NCBI GenBank assembly: GCA_016788065.1
Contig: JAEUTI010000017.1
Coordinates: 1 to 64,000 of the forward strand
From: Bacteroidia bacterium
Lineage (GTDB): Bacteria > Bacteroidota > Bacteroidia > AKYH767-A > OLB10
Reading direction: 5' to 3'
DNA: 64,000 bases
Shown here: piece after piece, positions 17,451 to 25,313 of the stretch
Layout: each line of letters starts with the position of its first letter
How positions within the stretch are numbered: position 1 is the stretch's first letter
The notes under the pieces: model-generated
Database searches by the model: none
The model's input: only the letters and a program-made list of their open reading frames with translations
What the model was told of the DNA's origin: nothing
Made by a program: the position numbers and the translations under genes

Positions 17451-18807
17451 ATAAAATTGTTTTTAAAACTGCTCCGGGTTGAACCGATTCAGCACTCTTT
17501 ATTGCTTTTCCGTTGTGCAGAGTAATTGAAAACCCTCTTTTAAGCACATTCACCGGATCTAATGTTTGAATAATTCCCTCTTGCCTGGATAATTTTAGAC
17601 CAGCCATTTTTAACAAACCCTGAGGTAAGGAATGCAGTACCTTAAACTTTTCTTGCAGAAGCATTTCACCTCTAATAATTTTTTGTTGAGTTTTATAAGT
17701 TAACTCTCTCACGGCTACACCTAAATTGGAACGGGCCTGATTCAGGGTATTCATGGAAAAATTCCTGATTTGGGCTGCTGAACCTTCCACATAATAATTT
17801 TCATGCTGCAACCGCTGTTCAACACTGCTTCGGATTTCAGATGAAAGTTCATTCAGCCGGAGAGCTTCTGCTGCCATACCCGATTCAAATGCATCCTTGA
17901 TACCTACCATCATCTGATCTAACCCCAATTCAAAATTGGCTGTTTTTTCTAAGATAAAATCAGCAGCATCTGTGGGTGTAATAGCATCGGCATGTGCTAC
18001 TTCATCAATTACACTTTTGTTTGTGGTGTGTCCGATACCGGTTAAAACCGGAATAGGAAAACGCGCAACGGCTCTCGAAAGCCTGTAGTCATTGAAGCAA
18101 TTCAAATCAATTGCACCACCACCACCTCTCACAATCACCACCAAATCATATTTTTCTTTATTATTAAAAATACGAATCAGCCTATCAACCATTTCACCTG
18201 CGGCCTTCTCCCCCTGCAATAAGGATGGATACAAATCGACCTGAAATTTGTAGCCTTTGCTGTTAGTTTCAAGCTTATTTATAAAATCTTCATACCCTCT
18301 CGAATCACGGGCAGAAATGGCTGCAATGCGCTGTGGCACCAATGGGAAAGGTAATAATCTGTTGTTGTTAAAAATTCCTTCTTCCCGCAGAGCGGCAATG
18401 GTTTTATCGCGTTCCTGCTGAAGCAGTCCAATAGTATATTTGGGCTCAATATCCTCTACAATGAGACTTAATCCCCATTTTACATCAAATCGTACCCAAG
18501 CCTGAAATAAAATTACCGATCCCGACCGGAGTTCATTTCCTGTTGCCTTTTGAAAAATGGTATGGATACGCTCAAATTTAGTCGCCCATACTATGCCCTT
18601 CATCTCACAAACGGGAGCCGAATTTCCAGGTAATTTTTCTACCAGTGACAGGTAACAATGTCCTTTCCTCACACTCATTTCTGAAATCTCAGCAACAATC
18701 CAAAGCAACTGATCTCCAAATTTTGATTGGATAGCAGTTCTTATACCCTGGCTGATTGCCGAGAGACTGAGGAACTTTTCTTTGGTTGAAGTAATTGGTT
18801 CTGACAT
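17413..18807 (-). CDS. xseA: Exodeoxyribonuclease VII large subunit
   Basis: The catalytic subunit of exonuclease VII has 464 residues. An N-terminal OB-fold (about 1-110, VRKGHCYLSLVEK) is followed by the nuclease domain, with ISARDSRGYEDF near 170, VVIVRGGGGAIDLNCFNDY near 225 and TGIGHTTNKSVIDEVAHADAI-type motifs near 256-275. A long coiled region at 300-400 carries the small subunits. It forms an operon with xseB and diverges from the RlmI-like gene at 18904. Confidence 0.97.
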   Translation of the reverse strand: MSEPITSTKEKFLSLSAISQGIRTAIQSKFGDQLLWIVAEISEMSVRKGHCYLSLVEKLPGNSAPVCEMKGIVWATKFERIHTIFQKATGNELRSGSVILFQAWVRFDVKWGLSLIVEDIEPKYTIGLLQQERDKTIAALREEGIFNNNRLLPFPLVPQRIAAISARDSRGYEDFINKLETNSKGYKFQVDLYPSLLQGEKAAGEMVDRLIRIFNNKEKYDLVVIVRGGGGAIDLNCFNDYRLSRAVARFPIPVLTGIGHTTNKSVIDEVAHADAITPTDAADFILEKTANFELGLDQMMVGIKDAFESGMAAEALRLNELSSEIRSSVEQRLQHENYYVEGSAAQIRNFSMNTLNQARSNLGVAVRELTYKTQQKIIRGEMLLQEKFKVLHSLPQGLLKMAGLKLSRQEGIIQTLDPVNVLKRGFSITLHNGKAIKSAESVQPGAVLKTILYEGTIESEVKGK

Positions 18808-18853
18808 TGGAAAACGGTAAAAAGTACCGTAAAAATAGCTATTTCAGTGTTGA

Positions 18854-18886
18854 TTGGTTCAGGAATAGTATCAAAACCTATCTTTG
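18854..18886 (+). promoter_or_regulatory. Predicted promoter of the RlmI-like gene
   Basis: TTG at 18854-18856 and a perfect TATCTTTG at 18879-18886 are separated by 22 bases. The box lies 17 bases before the ATG at 18904. It overlaps the coding region that an alternative start at 18847 would create, so it supports the later start. Just upstream, ACGGTA-AAAAG-TACCGT at 18814-18830 is a short inverted repeat. Confidence 0.55.
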
Positions 18887-18903
18887 CGTTGATTAATGAA
18901 CAA

Positions 18904-20085
18904 ATGTACCGAAAAATAATCCTCAAACCGCAAAAAGATCGTTCTGTTTTGAATTTTCACCCCTGGATCTTTTCAGGAGCTATTCAAACCGATGTAAAGT
19001 CATTTACTGATGGTGAATTGGTGGAAGTTTATAACCATGCCGGCAATTATCTTGCAACCGGCCATTTCCGACATGGTACTATCATGGTTCGTATTATCAG
19101 TTTCAAAAAACAGACTATCGATGCCACTTTCTGGAAAGAAAAATTTCAAAAAGCCCTGGCATTAAGGAAAGTTCTGGGATTATTAAACAATCCTGAAATC
19201 AATACCTTCCGATTAATACATGGTGAAGGAGACGGACTGCCCGGATTAATCATTGATATTTATGATGATGTTGCCGTTGTGCAAACTCATTCAGAAGGGA
19301 TGCACCAGGCAATTGATACTATTTCATCTGAACTACAACAGCTGGAAGGTTTGAATATAACTACAGTTTACGATAAAAGTTCTGAAACACTATCCAAAAA
19401 AGGGATGCCTCCTATTCCTAATTCATTCCTTGCGGGAAGCAAAACCAATCAGGTTGTGACTGAAAATGGTGTGAAGTTTTACGTGAATTGGGAAGAAGGT
19501 CAGAAGACCGGATTTTTCCTCGATCAGCGTATGAACCGTCAGCTACTTGCAACTTATGCAAAAGGAAAGCGGGTATTAAACACCTTCTGTTATTCCGGAG
19601 GCTTTTCGATGTATGCATTGCAAGCAGGTGCTGCTCATGTTGATTCAGTTGATAGTTCTAAAAAAGCCATTGAATGGATCAGCCAAAATGTAGAGCTGAA
19701 TGGTTTTGATGCCGGAAAACATGCTGCATGGTGTGAAGATGTATTTGATTTCTTAGGAAAGAATGATGCCGTTCATGATATTATTGTATTGGATCCACCT
19801 GCCTTTGCCAAACATCTCAGCTCTGTGGATCGGGCAACTATCGGATACCGAAATCTGAACCAGGAAGCTATAAGGCGCATTAAGCCGGGTGGTTTGATTT
19901 TTACCTTTTCCTGTTCCCAGGCTATCGATAAAACCTTATTCCGAAAAATAGTGTTCATGGCCGCAGCTAAAACCGGACGAAATGTAACAATCCTGCATCA
20001 AATGACGCAAGGCCCCGATCATCCTGTGAGCCTCTATCATCCTGAGGGTGAATACCTGAAAGGCCTGGTTTTGAGAGTTGATTAG
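18904..20085 (+). CDS. rlmI: RlmI-like 23S rRNA (cytosine-5) methyltransferase
   Basis: From the ATG at 18904 the product is 393 residues. It has an N-terminal PUA RNA-binding domain (MYRKIILKPQKDRSVLNFHPW), then an intermediate domain, then a Rossmann methyltransferase domain from about 185. This carries VLNTFCYSGGFSMYALQAGA for SAM binding and LDPPAFAKH near 295. RlmI-type enzymes make m5C in 23S rRNA; paralogues exist, so the exact site is uncertain. The start fits the PUA domain and the promoter. kdsA follows after 42 bases. Confidence 0.9.
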   Translation: MYRKIILKPQKDRSVLNFHPWIFSGAIQTDVKSFTDGELVEVYNHAGNYLATGHFRHGTIMVRIISFKKQTIDATFWKEKFQKALALRKVLGLLNNPEINTFRLIHGEGDGLPGLIIDIYDDVAVVQTHSEGMHQAIDTISSELQQLEGLNITTVYDKSSETLSKKGMPPIPNSFLAGSKTNQVVTENGVKFYVNWEEGQKTGFFLDQRMNRQLLATYAKGKRVLNTFCYSGGFSMYALQAGAAHVDSVDSSKKAIEWISQNVELNGFDAGKHAAWCEDVFDFLGKNDAVHDIIVLDPPAFAKHLSSVDRATIGYRNLNQEAIRRIKPGGLIFTFSCSQAIDKTLFRKIVFMAAAKTGRNVTILHQMTQGPDHPVSLYHPEGEYLKGLVLRVD

Positions 20086-20103
20086 ACAATGGCTGCTATT
20101 GCT

Positions 20104-20111
20104 TAACTTTG
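20104..20111 (+). promoter_or_regulatory. -7 promoter box of kdsA
   Basis: A perfect TAACTTTG lies 16 bases before the kdsA ATG. A TTG at 20078-20080, 23 bases upstream, may be the -33 element. Confidence 0.5.
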
Positions 20112-20127
20112 CAAAAAAATCTCATTC

Positions 20128-20946
20128 ATGTTAGCTAATATCCCCAACATAAAACACCTTGAAACAGGTAATTTTTTCATGATGGCAGGACCATGTGTGG
20201 TCGAAAGTGAAGAAATGACAAGAGGCATTGCTGCTTCTCTCAAAGAACTAACAGACAAGTTAAAAATACCATTTATTTTTAAAGCATCTTACCGGAAAGC
20301 AAATCGCACCCGGCTCGATTCATTTACAGGAATCGGTGATCAGAAAGCTTTGGAAATCTTAGGACGCATCCGCAATGACTTTCAGGTTCCTGTGGTTACT
20401 GATATTCATGAAAGTCACGAAGCTGCCGAAGCAGCACCTTTTGTGGATGTACTCCAAATTCCTGCATTCCTTTGCAGGCAAACCGATTTATTGGTTGCAG
20501 CTGCAAAAACCGGCAAAATGGTTAATGTGAAAAAAGGACAGTTTCTGGCTGCTTCATCCATGAAGTTCGCTGTAAATAAAATCAGAGAATCCGGAAACCA
20601 GAATATTTGCCTTACTGAACGTGGAACCATGCTTGGTTATACCGACCTGGTAGTCGATTTCAGAGGCATCTCTGTTATGAAAGAAATGGGCACGCCGGTA
20701 ATTCTGGATATTACACACTCACTTCAACAACCGAATCAGGGTTCAGGTGTAACGGGTGGACAACCTCATTTAATCAGTACCATTGCCAGTGCGGGCATTG
20801 CAGTTGGTGTAGATGGCATTTTCGTTGAAACACATCCCGACCCTGCTAATGCGCTATCTGATGGAGCCAATATGCTTCCATTAAATCAAATGGAAAATAT
20901 GCTGAATAAGTTGCTTGCTATTCATGCAGCAGTGCGTAAATTTTAA
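20128..20946 (+). CDS. kdsA: 3-deoxy-8-phosphooctulonate synthase (KDO8P synthase)
   Basis: The enzyme condenses phosphoenolpyruvate and arabinose 5-phosphate to KDO-8-phosphate for the inner core of lipopolysaccharide. The 272 residues carry MAGPCVVESEE at 14-24, FKASYRKANRTR, the PFVDVLQIPAFLCRQTDLL segment, and the C-terminal GVDGIFVETHPDP with its conserved His. It shows that the organism makes KDO-containing LPS, in keeping with lpxB at 51435. It is followed after 18 bases by the YD-repeat gene. Confidence 0.97.
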   Translation: MLANIPNIKHLETGNFFMMAGPCVVESEEMTRGIAASLKELTDKLKIPFIFKASYRKANRTRLDSFTGIGDQKALEILGRIRNDFQVPVVTDIHESHEAAEAAPFVDVLQIPAFLCRQTDLLVAAAKTGKMVNVKKGQFLAASSMKFAVNKIRESGNQNICLTERGTMLGYTDLVVDFRGISVMKEMGTPVILDITHSLQQPNQGSGVTGGQPHLISTIASAGIAVGVDGIFVETHPDPANALSDGANMLPLNQMENMLNKLLAIHAAVRKF

Positions 20947-20964
20947 CACATCATTTCTGATATT

Positions 20965-21858
20965 ATGAAAGTAAAAGTGTCACGTGAATATGTTTTGCGT
21001 TTTCAGAGAATGGCTTTTGGCGGTGAACCAGATGGCGAAACATTAGCTGTTGAATCGTTCTACGACCAAAATGGAAATTTGATTGAGCAAATAAAAAATG
21101 AAGTAGAGGGCATCAATGAAAAGAATTATTTCGAATATGATAAAGATGGCCGTATCATCAAGCATATCATGCAACTTCCTAATGAAGAAGTTGAAGAAAC
21201 CATGATTTATGAACGTGATGACAAAGGTCGCGTCGTATGCGAAACCAAACTATATGGTGATGATCCGGGAGAAAGAATCGTAAATTCTTATCATGAGCAT
21301 GAAAGTCCTGTGCATATTGAAAGATATGATGCTGATGGTGAACTGGAGACTACCGAAGACCTCACTTTTAATGCTAACGGCTTCCCTGTTACCCATAAAA
21401 AAATGGATCCTGCCGGAAAAGTTATGGAACGAAGTGAAGTCTCTTACAATGAAAATAATAAGCCGGTGGAGAGGAATGTTTATGATGGAAATGATAAACT
21501 GATCAAAAATATAGTCCTGCGGTACAATGAAAAAGGTCTGTTATCACGAGTCACTGAAACTAATGGAGAAGGGAAAGTAACCTCTGACATAACTACAAGT
21601 TATGATGAACGCGACAATGTTATAGAACGTCGGATCCGGGATTTTCATTCCAGAACATTACGTTTCACTTTTGATGACCGTAACAATTGTATAGTGGAAG
21701 AAATGTTGGATGAAAATGGTAATCTGACCATGAAATCAGAGTTTGAATTTGATGAAAATAACCTGCTGATTTCTGAATCAGGATTTTATACCGACATGAA
21801 CAGAAGTACTTCAATGGCTAATACACACAGCCGTTATGAGTACGAATTCTATTCGTGA
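20965..21858 (+). CDS. YD/RHS-like repeat protein without a signal peptide
   Basis: The 297-residue, very acidic protein consists of about twelve imperfect units of roughly 20 residues of the YD/RHS type, such as ESFYDQNGNLIEQIKNE, FEYDKDGRIIKHIM, VRYNEKGLLSRVTE and FEFDENNLLISES. Each unit is a beta hairpin with a D/N-G turn, as in the shells of RHS toxins. Neither a toxin core nor a signal peptide is present, so it is probably cytoplasmic or a stand-alone repeat protein. Its role is unknown. It is likely cotranscribed with kdsA, and its stop is adjacent to the 3' end of suhB. Confidence 0.8.
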   Translation: MKVKVSREYVLRFQRMAFGGEPDGETLAVESFYDQNGNLIEQIKNEVEGINEKNYFEYDKDGRIIKHIMQLPNEEVEETMIYERDDKGRVVCETKLYGDDPGERIVNSYHEHESPVHIERYDADGELETTEDLTFNANGFPVTHKKMDPAGKVMERSEVSYNENNKPVERNVYDGNDKLIKNIVLRYNEKGLLSRVTETNGEGKVTSDITTSYDERDNVIERRIRDFHSRTLRFTFDDRNNCIVEEMLDENGNLTMKSEFEFDENNLLISESGFYTDMNRSTSMANTHSRYEYEFYS

Positions 21859-22659
21859 TCAGGAATTCATTTTCGATTTTACGACATCCAGAAATTCCTG
21901 ATGTACTCCACCGTTGGTGGCGATTATTTCTTTTCCAAAAACAAAATTGGAGTGCCCTGAAAAATCGCTGACCTTCCCTCCTGCCTGTTGCACAATGAAT
22001 GCTCCGGCAGCAACATCCCATGCGTTTAAGCCATATTCGTAAAATGCTTCAAAACGGCCACAGGCAACGTAAGCAAGATCGACGGCTGCCGATCCGGGTC
22101 TTCTGATACCGTGTGTATTTCGCATGCAGTAATCGAAAATTTTCATGTAATCATCCAATCGCGAAAAATTGGTATAAGGAAAACCGGTAACAATCAAAGA
22201 ATCGGCAAGCAACTTTCTGTCAGATACACGTATTTCAGTATTGTTCTTAAATGCTTTTGCACCTTTCCAACTATAAAAACATTCATCCAGATTAACTTCA
22301 TGAATGATTCCCATAATCAGCTCTTCACCATCTAAAAGTGCCACACTTACACAATAGCAAGGAACTCCATGCACAAAATTAGTAGTGCCATCCAGGGGAT
22401 CAATCACCCATCGGAATTGTTCACCACTTGCTCCGGCAGTATTTTCTTCTGTAATAAATCCACATCCCGGAATCAAAGGTCGCAAACCATTCACCAGCAT
22501 CTCTTCTGCTGTTTTGTCGACATAAGATACCAGATCATTAAATCCTTTGTGCTCAACAACCGTATGGTCAAAGTTTTTCGCCTGCTCGCGGATAAATGTT
22601 ACCGTTTCAGCAATAACTTTCCTGGCCTCCAGGCAAACGTTTTCCCATTGATGGCTCAT
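21859..22659 (-). CDS. suhB: Inositol monophosphatase family protein (SuhB type)
   Basis: The 266-residue enzyme belongs to the Mg2+-dependent, Li+-sensitive phosphatases. The metal site is visible as EEN, then WVIDPLDGTTNFVHG near 82-96, and the C-terminal NAWDVAAGAFIVQQAGG near 208-224. It would hydrolyse myo-inositol monophosphate or a related sugar phosphate in the cytoplasm. Its start overlaps the end of the lgt-like gene by 4 bases (ATGA), so it is translationally coupled in the mtaB - lgt - suhB operon. Confidence 0.94.
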   Translation of the reverse strand: MSHQWENVCLEARKVIAETVTFIREQAKNFDHTVVEHKGFNDLVSYVDKTAEEMLVNGLRPLIPGCGFITEENTAGASGEQFRWVIDPLDGTTNFVHGVPCYCVSVALLDGEELIMGIIHEVNLDECFYSWKGAKAFKNNTEIRVSDRKLLADSLIVTGFPYTNFSRLDDYMKIFDYCMRNTHGIRRPGSAAVDLAYVACGRFEAFYEYGLNAWDVAAGAFIVQQAGGKVSDFSGHSNFVFGKEIIATNGGVHQEFLDVVKSKMNS

Positions 22660-23816
22660 GGTTTATTTTTTGCTTGCGATTTTTTATAAAAGAAGTAACA
22701 TCCTGCAGTACCAAGAATTATTAATACTACAGAAATAATTTCAGCCTGTGTAATTTCATGTCCCGAAATATGATACTTGGTATTAACTCTTATTTTTTCA
22801 ATAAAAAATCTTTCAACCCCATTTAAAATAAGGTAAATACTGAATAGCATTCCTGCAATGTTAATTCTGGTGCGTAACGACCATAACACAAAGAACAAAC
22901 CGATACAAACAATGGCTTCGTATAACGGTGTGGGATAAACCGGCTCGGGTAACATCATACAATGCGGACCGGTACAGCCTGGAATTGGAATTCCTTCACT
23001 CAGCACATTGTGTGGATAATTATACGACCAGAACCAATCAGGTAAAAACTCCATCCAGGATGGCTTTGGATTATTGTTCACAATTCCCCAATCTCCATCA
23101 CCTGAAATCTGACATCCCAAACGACCTGTTCCATATGCAAGCATTAATCCCGGCGCTGCGGAATCAGCAAAATGAAACGGATTCATTCCCTGTTTCATCG
23201 AATACCAGATAACGCCTGCCCCTCCAACAATTAAACCACCATACATGGTTAGTCCACTGAATGAAATTAATGATCCCCAAGGGTCAGCCGCAAAATCATC
23301 GAGATTTTCCAGGTTATGAAATATCTTAGCACCAATTAATCCCGAAAAGGCTGCCACCATGGTGATGTTACCAACCATTTCATAAGGTCTGATGGTGATT
23401 TCTTTCCACTCAGGTTTATCGAGCTGTTGCTTTTTATTGTCGCTGTATTTGAGCCAGGCGCCAATTGCTGCTCCAATAATTCCTCCCCATACAGATCCCT
23501 GAGCTGAAAGCAAAATACCTTGCGTATCACTCACAAAATCAGAATAATTCAAGGCGGCATAAAGTAATTTGTACCCGAGTAAAAAGCCAATAATACCTGA
23601 TGTTATCAATTCAACTGTAGTAACCTTTTCGCCTACAAGAACTTTAGTTTGCAGCGGTTTGAAAATTCCAAGCTTTTCTTTTCTCTTTAACTCCAGTGAC
23701 AAAGTATAAGCAGCGCAGATGAAAGAAATCGCCAGTAAAAAGCCAAAACTTTGAATCGGCAAAGGAATATTTAATCCGGTGAGATCAAATATAAGATCGG
23801 AGATTGTTGGATACAT
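22656..23816 (-). CDS. lgt: Divergent prolipoprotein diacylglyceryl transferase (Lgt family)
   Basis: The 386-residue polytopic protein has Lgt organisation: seven or so helices, GRLGCQISGDGDWG at 231-244, PTPLYE at 295-300 and ERFFIEKIRVN at 335-345. Lgt adds diacylglycerol to the lipobox cysteine of prelipoproteins. Compared with the E. coli enzyme, the essential His103 region reads GLTMYGGL (His to Tyr192). The signature Asn146 is Cys and Glu151 is Asp, while Arg143, Arg239 and Glu243 appear kept. It is about 100 residues longer than E. coli Lgt. I think similar forms occur in other Bacteroidota, so it may be a lineage-specific Lgt. It is in an operon with mtaB and suhB. Confidence 0.82.
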   Translation of the reverse strand: MYPTISDLIFDLTGLNIPLPIQSFGFLLAISFICAAYTLSLELKRKEKLGIFKPLQTKVLVGEKVTTVELITSGIIGFLLGYKLLYAALNYSDFVSDTQGILLSAQGSVWGGIIGAAIGAWLKYSDNKKQQLDKPEWKEITIRPYEMVGNITMVAAFSGLIGAKIFHNLENLDDFAADPWGSLISFSGLTMYGGLIVGGAGVIWYSMKQGMNPFHFADSAAPGLMLAYGTGRLGCQISGDGDWGIVNNNPKPSWMEFLPDWFWSYNYPHNVLSEGIPIPGCTGPHCMMLPEPVYPTPLYEAIVCIGLFFVLWSLRTRINIAGMLFSIYLILNGVERFFIEKIRVNTKYHISGHEITQAEIISVVLIILGTAGCYFFYKKSQAKNKP

Positions 23817-23836
23817 ATATTTTTATTTCGCAGTAT

Positions 23837-25171
23837 TTACACCGCAAAAACAGTTTCATTGTGAGTTACGTTTACATCACCACTCTCATCAATAGAATCG
23901 AGTCTGCAAATAATAATCCGGTTAATTAATTCCGGATTGTATGGGGTTCTAACTTTAACATAGTTTTCTGTAAAACCATGCATCCATCCCTGCTTATTAT
24001 CTGCTTCAAATAATACTTTTCTGTCAGTTCCCAAATTTTGCTCGTAGAATGCTCTTTGTTTCTTGGCTGATAAAATCCGAAGCATTTTAGTGCGTTCTTT
24101 TCGTATCGCCATTGGAACAACATCCTGCATGGAATCAGCAAGAGTGTTGTCGCGTTCCGAATAAGTGAATACATGCAGATATGAAACATTCAATTGGTTA
24201 AGAAAATTGTAGGTCTCTAAGAATTCAGTTTCCGATTCTCCCGGGAAACCAGTTATTACATCCACTCCTATACAGCAATCCGGAATAAGTGTCTTGATTG
24301 TACTAATCCTTTCTGCATACAATGCGGTGAGATATCTTCTTCGCATTTTCCTCAAGATGGTATCTGAGCCACTTTGCAGTGGGATGTGAAAATGAGGGAC
24401 AAACTTATTGGAATTGGCGACCAGACTAATTAGTTCCGGTTCCAACAAATTAGGTTCAATAGATGATATCCGAATTCGTTCAGGCGAATTGTTTTGTTCA
24501 ATTAATTGTGCCAGTTCAGTGAATGAGGATTCCCTGACTCCCAGGCGCGAATCGAAAATACCATAATCACCAAGATTGATTCCGGTGAGCACTACTTCAC
24601 GGGCTCCTGCTATTTCAAGTTCATTCAGTTCATGCAAAACATTTTGTATCGAATTGCTTCGACTGTTTCCTCGTGCAGCAGGAATCGTGCAGAAGGTACA
24701 ACTGTAATCGCATCCATCCTGAACTTTTAAAAATACCCGAGTGCGGTCACCTGCCGACCAGGAACTGTTGAATTCATGCACATCATTGATATCGCATGCT
24801 TTGATCAGCGGCACAGATTTCACATGAAGGTCATCCAGATATTTGGGTGCATTAAATTTTTCTGAGGCACCTAAAACTAAATCTACTCCTGGAATACCGG
24901 CAATAAATTCCGGTTTCAATTGAGCAAAACAACCAGTAACGGCTATAATAGCATCCGGATTAATGGCAAGTGCTTTATTGACAATGGAGCGACATTCCCT
25001 GTCTGCATTTTCAGTTACAGAACATGTGTTGATTAAGAAAACATCAGGATTTTCTTCAAAACCAACTTTCCGGTAGCCTGATTCAGTCAACTGTCTTCCA
25101 ATTGCTGAAGTTTCGGCAAAATTGAGTTTGCAGCCTAAAGTATGAAATGCTATGGTCCGGTTGGAATTCAC
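23837..25171 (-). CDS. mtaB: tRNA t6A37 methylthiotransferase
   Basis: The radical-SAM enzyme adds a methylthio group to N6-threonylcarbamoyladenosine at tRNA position 37. The 444 residues hold the UPF0004 domain with cysteines in HTLGCKLNFAE, LINTCSVTENADREC and VTGCFAQ. The radical-SAM cluster follows at DGCDYSCTFCTIPAARG near 150-166, and a C-terminal TRAM-like part near 365-430. The start is a GTG; no ATG fits upstream, and a perfect -7 box ends only 4 bases before it. It heads the mtaB - lgt - suhB operon and is divergent from the OppA-type gene. Confidence 0.95.
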   Translation of the reverse strand: MNSNRTIAFHTLGCKLNFAETSAIGRQLTESGYRKVGFEENPDVFLINTCSVTENADRECRSIVNKALAINPDAIIAVTGCFAQLKPEFIAGIPGVDLVLGASEKFNAPKYLDDLHVKSVPLIKACDINDVHEFNSSWSAGDRTRVFLKVQDGCDYSCTFCTIPAARGNSRSNSIQNVLHELNELEIAGAREVVLTGINLGDYGIFDSRLGVRESSFTELAQLIEQNNSPERIRISSIEPNLLEPELISLVANSNKFVPHFHIPLQSGSDTILRKMRRRYLTALYAERISTIKTLIPDCCIGVDVITGFPGESETEFLETYNFLNQLNVSYLHVFTYSERDNTLADSMQDVVPMAIRKERTKMLRILSAKKQRAFYEQNLGTDRKVLFEADNKQGWMHGFTENYVKVRTPYNPELINRIIICRLDSIDESGDVNVTHNETVFAV

Positions 25172-25175
25172 TCTG

Positions 25176-25183
25176 CAAAGTTA
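25176..25183 (-). promoter_or_regulatory. -7 box immediately before mtaB
   Basis: A perfect TAACTTTG on the minus strand is followed by CAGA and then the GTG start. Such placement predicts a leaderless or nearly leaderless mRNA. No clear -33 TTG was seen. Confidence 0.5.
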
Positions 25184-25301
25184 GGCATTTTCACGTAGTC
25201 AGGAAAGTACTTAATAATGAGTTAATTGATACATTTTGAAATAGTTAACTGAGTTGTTAATATTTTGATTCCGCATACGGCACACGTTCAACATCTTAAG
25301 G

Positions 25302-25309
25302 TAACTTTG
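25302..25309 (+). promoter_or_regulatory. -7 box immediately before the OppA-type gene
   Basis: A perfect TAACTTTG is followed by AGCC and the ATG at 25314, the same 4-base spacing as for mtaB. Confidence 0.5.
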
Positions 25310-25313
25310 AGCC

